Of a DNA stretch of 10,473 nucleotides, positions 5,293-10,473 are shown in pieces (within the stretch, counting starts at the first letter, position 1; each line of letters begins with the position of its first letter). The translations under genes were made by a program, and so were the position numbers. The stretch covers positions 1-10,473 of the forward strand of contig JASEHY010000038.1 in NCBI GenBank assembly GCA_030018555.1, written 5' to 3'. The stretch is from Planctomycetota bacterium (lineage in GTDB: Bacteria > Planctomycetota > MHYJ01 > JACQXL01). The notes under the pieces were generated by a model. It worked only from the letters and a program-made list of their open reading frames with translations. It did not search any database and was not told where the DNA came from.

Positions 5293-5730
5293 CTATGTGA
5301 ATGGCATCTTAATCTTTCTGATAAAATCATCTGAAAACCTCTGGGGTTTTAGTTTCCCCTCCTCCTGATTTACCAGAGCAACTTTAGTCTTACCTGTTAC
5401 TAATGTCTTTGATTTACCTGTCTGCGTCCCGATGGACATCGGGGCAGACAGGTCAGAGGATAATATTCTGTAGTTGAAGGTAACCGAGGCGTGAGAAACA
5501 TTCTCAATAAAAGTCGCTACCTCAATAGTCTCGCCATATTTAGCCGGTGCTAAAAAAGATAGTTCAGCGTGGACGATGACGAAGATAAGACCGGATTTAG
5601 CCATCTGAGCCGGGTCAATGCCCCGTTTGAGCATATATTCTGTCCTGCCTCTTTCAAAATACTTCAAATAATTGGAATGATAAACCACACCACCGGCATC
5701 AGTATCATCGTAGTAGATTTTTATTTGCAT
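5293..5730 (-). CDS. YbgC/FcbB-like hotdog acyl-CoA thioesterase with palindromic insertion
   Basis: This 145-aa single-domain hotdog protein of the 4-hydroxybenzoyl-CoA thioesterase/YbgC group hydrolyses acyl-CoA thioesters in the cytoplasm. The active-site segment YYDDTDAGGVVYHSNYLKYFER contains D11, the usual catalytic Asp, and H18. The rest shows the expected pattern of central helix (RTEYMLKRG) and beta strands (LIFVIVHAELSFLAPAKYGE). Residues 93-105 (LSAPMSIGTQTGK region) are foreign to the family and come from a 38-bp palindrome (5416-5453). They fall in the turn between strands ASVTFNYRIL and KTLVTGKTKVAL. Removing them gives ~132 residues, the normal size. A ribosome-binding site AGGGGA lies about 11 nt before the ATG. 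The E. coli-type link to Tol-Pal is not seen; no tol genes are here. Confidence 0.9.
   Translation of the reverse strand: MQIKIYYDDTDAGGVVYHSNYLKYFERGRTEYMLKRGIDPAQMAKSGLIFVIVHAELSFLAPAKYGETIEVATFIENVSHASVTFNYRILSSDLSAPMSIGTQTGKSKTLVTGKTKVALVNQEEGKLKPQRFSDDFIRKIKMPFT
5416..5453. repeat. Palindromic element inside the thioesterase gene (family A, copy 2)
   Basis: ACCTGTCTG/CAGACAGGT and TCCCGATG/CATCGGGG form stacked stems around a GA loop, with the same CG bulge as the DUF366 copy. Read on the minus strand, the inner 36 bases match 1028-1063 at 33 positions. Hairpin positions 5 and 32 changed together (C-G to T-A). Its reading frame differs from the DUF366 copy, yet both are open. Confidence 0.85.
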
Positions 5731-5763
5731 AGTATATTCATCCCCTGGGACGATTCACCGCAC

Positions 5764-5828
5764 TGTAGCGGTTTGATTTATCAAACGATCCCGCCGAGGC
5801 GGGATGTCGGATAAATCCGACCGCTACA
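5764..5828. repeat. 65-bp cloverleaf-forming palindromic element
   Basis: The outer stem is TGTAGCGGT (5764-5772) with ACCGCTACA (5820-5828), 9 bp. Three internal arms follow in order: GTTTGAT-TT-ATCAAAC (5771-5786), ATCCCGC-CGAG-GCGGGAT (5788-5805) and TCGGAT-AA-ATCCGA (5807-5820). It fills most of the 117-nt gap between the DUF116 stop and the thioesterase start. It is not a tRNA: the arm lengths and conserved bases do not fit, and there is no anticodon loop. Confidence 0.8.
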
Positions 5829-5847
5829 ATATAGGGGAGAGAGATTC

Positions 5848-6303
5848 CTATGTGCAATAAAGTATTCTTTTGAGGAGTTTCTCCACACCTGTTGTATCCA
5901 CACAGCAATCCTTACACGGACCATAAGGGCGTGTGTTAGGGAGCGCCAGAATCCTTTTAGGAAATATGGACTTTATCCCACCGGAGAGTTCTTTCTCGCA
6001 GGCGATGGCTATAGTTGTACTGACATCTGATGAATACACTTTTTGTAGAGCCATTTCACCGCCTGAGGCAACCGCACATTTTACGCCATAACGTTCAGAG
6101 ATTTCCAGTATATCCTTTACTACACATTTGCCACAGCGTTTACATTCGGCGAGGTCATTGACTATTTTCTGGGGGCATTTTGAGTATTGCAGGCAATGTG
6201 AAAAAAGAACAAGCACCTTGTCATGTGGTATTGGTTTTTTCCTCCTTCTACCGCGGATAAGATTATTTACTCCGATAATCAATTTATTAACTCTGTCTCC
6301 CAA
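5848..6303 (-). CDS. DUF116 family cysteine-rich protein
   Basis: This 151-aa protein carries the DUF116 pattern: SHCLQYSKCP (C37, C43), CKRCGKC (C54, C57, C60), VASGG (78-82), AIACEKEL (C102) and RPYGPCKDCC (C130, C133, C134). The family has no established function; the cysteine spacing suggests metal or Fe-S binding (inference). It lacks the N-terminal membrane segments present in longer members. The start is TTG at 6301-6303, chosen because AGGAG (6310-6314) is 6 nt upstream and no ATG fits. The frame begins 17 nt inside fmt, so it is translationally coupled to fmt. The fmt-DUF116 order is a neighbourhood I recall from several other bacteria, hinting at a link to initiation or peptide maturation, but this is unproven. 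It carries no palindromic insert. Confidence 0.88.
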   Translation of the reverse strand: MGDRVNKLIIGVNNLIRGRRRKKPIPHDKVLVLFSHCLQYSKCPQKIVNDLAECKRCGKCVVKDILEISERYGVKCAVASGGEMALQKVYSSDVSTTIAIACEKELSGGIKSIFPKRILALPNTRPYGPCKDCCVDTTGVEKLLKRILYCT

Positions 6304-7420
6304 ATTTGTCTCCTATCTTAAGGCGATAGCCGTTGACGAATTCACTGGCTGAGAGTATTCTGCTACCCGCGGGTTTAAGTTTATTAATAATAATACCCTT
6401 CGCTTCGCTCAGGGCGAGACCTCGTCCGCTTTCTGACGCCCCCTGTCCGCCCCCCGATGTTACATCGGGGGACTCCGCTGCGGCTCCGCAGGCAATAATC
6501 AGTTCTTTCTGTGTTATATTTAGAACGCTTCCTGGCGTATGGGGGAAGGGGACGGTTGAGTTAAGATTATATATTCTCGCTTGTAGAATGTCTATTTTTA
6601 GAGGAGGTTTTCCTGACCGATGCCAAAAGGTAAAAGTGCTGGGCCAGGGATACATCGCCCTTATTTGATTAACTATCTGGAGAGGGTTTTTGTTCCAGTC
6701 TATCTCGCCGTCACGTTTGTTAAGTTTGAAGGCATAGGTTGCTTTCGTTTCATCCTGTTCTGTTGATTGTATCGTTCCTCTATTTATTTCCCGGAGAACC
6801 TCAAGGATTATTTCGGCACTCTCTTTAGCCAGACGAACCTGCAAATCAAGGGCATTCTCATCCTTTTTGATATCAACTACCACTTGCTTAAGAATATGTC
6901 CGGAATCCATCTTTTCTACCATTTTAATAATAGTGATGCCAGTTTTGGTGTCGCCGTTAAGGATAGCGTAATTTACTGGAGCAGAGCCACGGTATTTTGG
7001 CAGGAGAGAAGGGTGAATATTTATACAACCTTTCGCAGGTAATTCAAGAATCTCTTTAGATAGTTTCTGTCCATAGGCAGAGACAATAATTAAGTCCACT
7101 CCGCTTTTCTTTAGTTTATTTATGAAGGAAAGTTCATTTATGGACTTCGGTTGCCAGATTTCAAAGGGGTCCAACAATACCATTCCTTCCCCCCGCCCAG
7201 CAGGGCGAGGCTCGCCCCCGAAGGGGGCGGCATCCCGCCTTAGCGGGAGAGAATGTTTTATGGCGAATTGTTTAACCGGCGAGCCCGTACGGGTCAATCC
7301 GCGTCCTTTTCTGGTATCAGGTTGTGTAATTACTGCGATAAGAGGGTGTTCAGATTGAGTAGCGAGTGTCTTAAGAGGTGGAAGAGCAAATTCCGAAGAC
7401 CCGGCAAATATTAATTTCAT
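6287..7420 (-). CDS. fmt: Methionyl-tRNA formyltransferase carrying two palindromic insertions
   Basis: It formylates Met-tRNA(fMet) using 10-formyl-tetrahydrofolate. The N-terminus MKLIFAGSSEFALPPL matches the family and sets the start at 7420; an ATG seven codons upstream (7441) is possible but adds residues foreign to the family. The catalytic triad is N134 and H136 (CINIHPSLLPKYRGSAPV) and D172 (KMDSGHI). The offset of about 26 from the E. coli numbering I recall equals the first insert. The tRNA-binding C-terminal domain follows (HTPGSVL 294-300; LKPAG; FVNGYRLKIGDKFG). At 377 aa it is ~60 longer than usual. The excess is residues ~57-86 after KQFAIKHSLP, and 313-342 between ELIIACG and IIINKLKPAG, both encoded by palindrome clusters. 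Both sit in predicted loops, so activity may persist. It overlaps the DUF116 gene by 17 nt. Confidence 0.95.
   Translation of the reverse strand: MKLIFAGSSEFALPPLKTLATQSEHPLIAVITQPDTRKGRGLTRTGSPVKQFAIKHSLPLRRDAAPFGGEPRPAGRGEGMVLLDPFEIWQPKSINELSFINKLKKSGVDLIIVSAYGQKLSKEILELPAKGCINIHPSLLPKYRGSAPVNYAILNGDTKTGITIIKMVEKMDSGHILKQVVVDIKKDENALDLQVRLAKESAEIILEVLREINRGTIQSTEQDETKATYAFKLNKRDGEIDWNKNPLQIVNQIRAMYPWPSTFTFWHRSGKPPLKIDILQARIYNLNSTVPFPHTPGSVLNITQKELIIACGAAAESPDVTSGGGQGASESGRGLALSEAKGIIINKLKPAGSRILSASEFVNGYRLKIGDKFGRQS
6395..6491. repeat. Palindrome cluster inside fmt, C-terminal domain
   Basis: The cluster holds CCCCCGATG-TTA-CATCGGGGG (6451-6471), whose core matches family A, and CTGCGG-CT-CCGCAG (6478-6491). 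It also holds a stretch beginning CTTCGCTTCGCTCAGGGCGA (6399-6418), encoding the GLALSEAKG-type peptide common in repeat-rich genomes. The whole adds about 30 codons to fmt without a stop or frameshift. Confidence 0.75.
7203..7248. repeat. Palindrome cluster inside fmt, catalytic domain
   Basis: Three adjoining palindromes: GGGCGAG-G-CTCGCCC (7203-7217), CGCCCCC-GAA-GGGGGCG (7213-7229) and TCCCGC-CTTA-GCGGGA (7233-7248). The first resembles 3601-3614 and the third resembles 5114-5129 and 5789-5804. Together with flanking bases to about 7163 they encode the roughly 26 extra residues after residue 57 of Fmt. Confidence 0.8.
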
Positions 7421-7442
7421 TGTATGGAATTCCAAAGCCATT

Positions 7443-7514
7443 CCCCCTCACCTATCCTCTCCCTATAGGGGAGAGGGACAGGTTCGCTACACTCACTGCA
7501 AGAGGGTGAGGGGG
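7443..7514. repeat. 72-bp composite palindrome between toroid gene and fmt
   Basis: The outer 10-bp inverted repeat is CCCCCTCACC (7443-7452) and GGTGAGGGGG (7505-7514). The inner stem is CCTCTCCC/GGGAGAGG (7456-7476) around a TATAG loop. It nearly fills the 99-nt gap between the toroid stop (7520) and the fmt start (7420). A distant relative of the inner part may be in the PQQ gene (CTCCCT...AGGGAGAGGGAC, 9895-9932). No T-run follows, so termination is doubtful. Confidence 0.75.
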
Positions 7515-7519
7515 TTAAT

Positions 7520-8647
7520 TCATCTCTGAAAAATGGGCAGATAATCATTGGGTATCTGCAGGATAATGGTTGCCATTGCAGTGGCATAAGGTTCACCGAC
7601 ATCATCACTCCATGAGCCGTCAGGTCGTTGTTTGGCAATAATCTCGTTCTTTACTCTATTGAAGTATATCTCCCAGTTTTTCCCGCCTGCCTGAAAGAGC
7701 GACTGCACCGCATAATAATGACCATAATAATAATGATAATCTCCGTAAACTGTGGGCATATTTTTCATCAAATAGTCTATACCTCTTTTTACTTCAGGAG
7801 TATTATATTCCCCTGCGCTCATAAAAGAAGTTACACCTGCGGCGGTCAGTGCAAAAGAGACACGGCTCGGTGGTATTAACTGGTAATTAAAAGAGCCATC
7901 CTGTGGATTTTGAGAACGTTTGACATAATTAACCGCCTTATCAATCACCTCTTTTGGAACCGCAATTCCGACATTACGAGCGGCTCTTAATGATTGCAGA
8001 ATTGTTACCGTTACGGAAATATCAGAATCAATTGGTGCGGGCTGGTAACGCCAGCCACCGTCAGTAGGCGGGGTAGTAGACTGGCTGTTAATAATAAGTT
8101 GGGTGCTTTTCTTTAACTTGCTTTTAATATCATCTCTTTTTGCCATTCCATAGACCTCGGCTAAAAAGAGGGTGGCAAATCCGTGTTCATACATTCTGCT
8201 TCCATACTTTGTGATATAGCCATCAGTTTCTCTGGCACACGAGAGAACAAAGCGCAGGGCGTTCTCAACATTATCAGCATATTTGCCCCGTCCGGGTGAA
8301 CTGCCCTGTGCCAGAAAGGCTATACCGGCAATGGCGGTAACGCCGACATTATCATTTTCTTCTCCCTGATAGGTATCATTTAATTTATAACCGACCCTGC
8401 ATGTCCATGAGCCGTTGGAGTTCTGAGTTCGCGCAAGATAATCTAATCCCTTTTCAACAATACGGTTAATGCGGTTTCTCTCTTCCAGAAGTTTCGTGGT
8501 TTCATCTGTTTGCTCAAGATTCTCCCCCGCTAAGACGGGATGGGGAAGGAATAGTATTGATGGACCCTTTGATAGAGAAAAAAGATAGGGTATAAGCAAA
8601 TAACCAATAGCCAATAGTCCCGCTAAAACGGGACGAATATTTATCAT
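7520..8647 (-). CDS. Exported prenyltransferase/squalene-cyclase-repeat (alpha/alpha-toroid) protein
   Basis: This 375-aa protein has an N-terminal hydrophobic segment (residues 11-24) and a possible signal-peptidase site near VLAG at 38-41. The rest is an alpha/alpha toroid built of QW-type repeats: QNSNGSW (75-81), an EHGFATLFLAEVYG segment, GGWRYQP, QNPQDGSFNY and QRPDGSWSDD near the C-terminus. Where squalene-hopene cyclases carry the acidic DxDD motif this protein reads DSDIS, so cyclase activity is unlikely. Such proteins are common in planctomycetes with unknown roles. The N-terminal tail contains two PVLAG segments (6-10, 37-41), each encoded by a CCCG...CGGG palindrome. The ATG overlaps the PQQ stop in ATGA (8644-8647), and AGGA (8655-8658) is 7 nt upstream, so the two are translationally coupled and probably act together. 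Confidence 0.88.
   Translation of the reverse strand: MINIRPVLAGLLAIGYLLIPYLFSLSKGPSILFLPHPVLAGENLEQTDETTKLLEERNRINRIVEKGLDYLARTQNSNGSWTCRVGYKLNDTYQGEENDNVGVTAIAGIAFLAQGSSPGRGKYADNVENALRFVLSCARETDGYITKYGSRMYEHGFATLFLAEVYGMAKRDDIKSKLKKSTQLIINSQSTTPPTDGGWRYQPAPIDSDISVTVTILQSLRAARNVGIAVPKEVIDKAVNYVKRSQNPQDGSFNYQLIPPSRVSFALTAAGVTSFMSAGEYNTPEVKRGIDYLMKNMPTVYGDYHYYYGHYYAVQSLFQAGGKNWEIYFNRVKNEIIAKQRPDGSWSDDVGEPYATAMATIILQIPNDYLPIFQR
8526..8539. repeat. Palindrome CCCG-CTAAGA-CGGG inside the toroid gene
   Basis: A 4-bp stem and six-base loop, a shortened copy of the 8617-8634 palindrome. Both copies are read in the same frame, giving PVLAG. This one encodes residues 37-41, close to the likely signal-peptide end. 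Confidence 0.6.
8617..8634. repeat. Palindrome GTCCCG-(6)-CGGGAC inside the toroid gene
   Basis: A 6-bp perfect stem with loop CTAAAA, matching 55-72 except in the loop. It encodes RPVLAG at residues 5-10, directly before the hydrophobic core of the export signal. Confidence 0.7.
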
Positions 8648-10473
8648 TTCTGTATCCTATAGATATTTATCTTAGACAATGAATTCATAATCAGAAAATC
8701 ACCGACCAGAAGTAGATTATATCCCGTTTCTATAAGGGATGGTGGGGGTTTGACATCTTTTGTCCCGACACCTTCGCGGAGTTTATCCTGAGGAACGAAG
8801 GGTTCAGTGTAAAGAGCATGTATTTTCAGTCGTTTACCATTTTTTAATCCTATTTCTACAATCGTGTGGTCGGAAGAAGAAACGAAAACCCTATCATCAG
8901 TAATTCCGCCTTTTGAGTTCATTCCTGTTCCGCTCACCATCCACTCTATCTTGCCCTCCTTTTTGAGATTGATGCAGGTGATGTTACTCTTTCCTGAGAC
9001 AATCAGCAATTCATCTTTGATTCCTAATAGATATCTGGTATTACCAAGTGGAATACTATCAGCATTCCATCTCCACAATTCTTTACCATTCTCTTTGGCA
9101 AGGACATAAAGGAAAGGGGAGTCTATGGCGGTTACAACGATTTGTCCTTTAGTATGTTCATTTGATAAGCACTCTGTATAAATAATAGGATTGTTTACCC
9201 ATCTCAAAGGCAATCTTGGTGGCTTATAATCAGGCCAGGTTGTCGGGATATAATACTGGTCATATTTTTTTATCCAGTTGAGGTTTCCGTTATATTTATC
9301 TACTGTGGCAACCACCCCCATCTGTGAGCAATAATAAATATTATCGTCATCAACTGTTACCGCCCCTGCAATGGGTTCTCTGGATGCATTATTGAAGAGA
9401 TTGGCTTCCAGGATGCCGGAGGCAATAAAGGTCTTGAAGAAAACTTCGCCATTTCGTGGATTTATCGCAAAAAGGTGATGTTCAGGCACATCAACCTGAT
9501 TGGGCATATAAATACCAGCAAGATAGATTACACCGTCTTGCTCCACTGGTGCTACTGGAAAGATAAAGCCCTGATAGGGGTTCAGGTTCGCGGAGTTTAT
9601 CCCAGTGGGGCTCACTGCAAGATTATTTGCTCTCTGCTGGTCTGTTGGGTTGTCCTTGGTGGTCCATAAAATACGTCCTGTTCTGGTGTCAAAGGCAAAT
9701 AAAGTTCGCCGTGGGAAGGGATATCTAACAGTAAGGAACCCCAATTTGTGGTCGTGTTTCTCAAAACTACTGATTAAAGGAACGAACAACCTTTGATTAT
9801 CAGTGGATAGGGTGGCGGTATTGATAGTTCTTTCTTCTGCGAAGACAGGTGCTTTCTCATCAACAGGTATCTCAAACTTCCATTTTATTTTCATCTCCCT
9901 ATGGTAGCCACCATCCCGTGAGGGAGAGGGACGGGACAAGTCAACTGAGCCGTCCTCCGAAGCCCCGGCAAAGGAGGGCAACTCAAATACATACACTCCC
10001 AAACCCGTTGGCAAATATATCAAACCTTCACCTACTACAGGGAAATAAGGGATAGACTCCGAAAACATTCGGGGAGGTGAAGCGGATGCCATATAATAAT
10101 CTGTTTCCATCGTCGTGCCACGGTGTAATCTGGCAATATGCTCCGGTATTGTAAAATAAGCAAGTGATGAAAAAGAGTTTCCATTAGCAGACATTAATCT
10201 TGAGCGAGTACTATTACCGTGATGGAGTTGCCAATTATTATCTTTATTTTCTTCTTGCAGTGAGCCCTTACAGGATAAACTTTGCGAACCTGTGGTGGCA
10301 CTTATATTACTCTTAATTATTTTAGATTCGGTTAAGATATGGGATTGCCTACCATCAGCCAATTGGGTAAGGGCTGGATGAAATAGTTTTAGTTCTCTAT
10401 AATAATTATACGCTCTATAGAGGTCTGCCTGTTCCAGATACCATCGTAACAAAATGAGTATGACCTTTCTTCC
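8644..10473 (-). CDS. PQQ/BamB-like beta-propeller protein, 5' end beyond the window
   Basis: The frame is open through the right edge. An internal TTG at 10450-10452 would give 602 aa, but codons continue upstream (GRKVILIL...), so the true start is probably outside. The first ~30 visible residues (LEQADLYRAYNYYRELKLFHP) look helical, perhaps the end of a TPR-like region. From the TTG, residue 74 (WQLHHGNSTRSR) starts a beta-propeller of PQQ-type blades with D/N-x-x-x-G-x-x-x-W motifs: FAFDTRTGRILW, FAINPRNGEVFF, ATVDKYNGNLNW, YVLAKENGKELW, ITCINLKKEGKIEW, VEIGLKNGKRLK. Such repeats serve as scaffolds or as quinoprotein dehydrogenases; no dehydrogenase residues are evident, so BamB-like scaffolding is favoured. 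Two insertions from repeats lie at residues ~57-68 and ~161-187. It is translationally coupled to the toroid gene. Confidence 0.88.
   Translation of the reverse strand, partial: GRKVILILLRWYLEQADLYRAYNYYRELKLFHPALTQLADGRQSHILTESKIIKSNISATTGSQSLSCKGSLQEENKDNNWQLHHGNSTRSRLMSANGNSFSSLAYFTIPEHIARLHRGTTMETDYYMASASPPRMFSESIPYFPVVGEGLIYLPTGLGVYVFELPSFAGASEDGSVDLSRPSPSRDGGYHREMKIKWKFEIPVDEKAPVFAEERTINTATLSTDNQRLFVPLISSFEKHDHKLGFLTVRYPFPRRTLFAFDTRTGRILWTTKDNPTDQQRANNLAVSPTGINSANLNPYQGFIFPVAPVEQDGVIYLAGIYMPNQVDVPEHHLFAINPRNGEVFFKTFIASGILEANLFNNASREPIAGAVTVDDDNIYYCSQMGVVATVDKYNGNLNWIKKYDQYYIPTTWPDYKPPRLPLRWVNNPIIYTECLSNEHTKGQIVVTAIDSPFLYVLAKENGKELWRWNADSIPLGNTRYLLGIKDELLIVSGKSNITCINLKKEGKIEWMVSGTGMNSKGGITDDRVFVSSSDHTIVEIGLKNGKRLKIHALYTEPFVPQDKLREGVGTKDVKPPPSLIETGYNLLLVGDFLIMNSLSKINIYRIQK
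9895..9977. repeat. Palindromic insertion inside the PQQ propeller gene
   Basis: It includes CTCCCT (9895-9900)/AGGGAG (9921-9926) enclosing ATGGT-AGCC-ACCAT (9901-9914), and CCTCC/GGAGG (9954-9977) enclosing GCC/GGC. It encodes about residues 161-187, a Ser/Gly/Arg-rich stretch between the VYVFEL strand and the KIKWKF strand of one blade, where an ordinary PQQ repeat has a short turn. Confidence 0.65.
10265..10278. repeat. Dispersed repeat fragment inside the PQQ gene
   Basis: The 14-mer cccttacaggataa is identical to 3645-3658 in the tRNA-Cys downstream cluster, in the same orientation. It encodes part of LSCKGS (near residues 59-64 from the TTG), in a Ser/Asn-rich linker before the propeller. 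Confidence 0.6.

Noticed and set aside
5764..5828. Cloverleaf as a tRNA or tRNA remnant
   Set aside because: The arms have 2-4 nt loops, there is no anticodon or T-loop sequence, and the stems match mobile palindromes elsewhere.
7122..7358. Plus-strand frame across the fmt insert
   Set aside because: It is created by open GC-rich palindromes; the opposite strand is clearly fmt.
7421..7441. ATG at 7441 as the fmt start
   Set aside because: The family N-terminus begins at MKLIF (7420); the extra seven residues are foreign, and GAGGGGG is only about 1 nt from this ATG.
7417..7638. Minus-strand 73-codon frame across the toroid-fmt junction
   Set aside because: It reads the toroid C-terminus out of frame and then the intergenic palindrome.
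7520..8647. Squalene-hopene cyclase
   Set aside because: The protein is about half the usual size and the catalytic DxDD motif reads DSDIS; only the repeat fold is shared.
1..10473. CRISPR array, insertion sequence or RAYT/REPIN system
   Set aside because: Repeats are not regularly spaced, and no cas, transposase or Y1 (RAYT-type) tyrosine transposase gene is present. A distant mobilising enzyme cannot be excluded.

Overview
The window looks like a piece of an uncultured, moderately AT-rich Gram-negative-type bacterium. Planctomycetota or a neighbouring candidate phylum (Omnitrophota-like) is my best guess. This rests on gene content only: a lipoprotein of HEAT repeats ending in a DFG..D..xW.KW motif, a PQQ/BamB-like beta-propeller coupled to a prenyltransferase/squalene-cyclase-repeat protein, an fmt-DUF116 pair, and many GC-rich palindromic repeats of the sort seen in groundwater and sediment genomes. 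No rRNA or ribosomal protein is present to settle it.

Layout. Positions 1-445 are non-coding and packed with small palindromes. A plus-strand operon follows (446-2472): HEAT-repeat lipoprotein, DUF366 protein and CPBP-family intramembrane protease, with overlapping or touching ends. A convergent gap (2473-2660) holds a 112-bp composite palindrome. Everything from 2661 to the right edge is on the minus strand. In transcription order it reads: PQQ/BamB-like propeller (start beyond the window), alpha/alpha-toroid protein (4-nt overlap), fmt, DUF116 (17-nt overlap, TTG start), a YbgC-like hotdog thioesterase, an isolated CofH-like radical SAM enzyme behind its own sigma70-type promoter, tRNA-Cys(GCA), and an exported protein with an LSm-like segment and a duplicated C-terminal module.

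The most striking feature is how deeply small palindromic elements have invaded the region, including the genes. At least six coding sequences (DUF366, CPBP protease, thioesterase, fmt twice, the toroid protein twice, the PQQ protein twice) carry hairpin-forming insertions that stay open. Where family structure can be judged, they fall in surface loops or N-terminal tails. Two copies of one 36-bp hairpin, in the DUF366 and thioesterase genes, differ at three positions, and two of these form a compensatory base-pair change. They are read in different frames. The behaviour resembles Rickettsia palindromic elements, but the units here are shorter and of several unrelated families. Between the thioesterase and DUF116 genes a 65-bp element can fold into a four-stem cloverleaf.

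Functionally the genes are mostly unrelated housekeeping and envelope functions: initiator tRNA formylation (fmt), acyl-CoA thioester hydrolysis, tRNA-Cys, a deazaflavin- or menaquinone-type radical SAM enzyme, and several exported proteins. No transposase, RAYT or other mobilising enzyme is in the window, so how the palindromes spread cannot be read from it.
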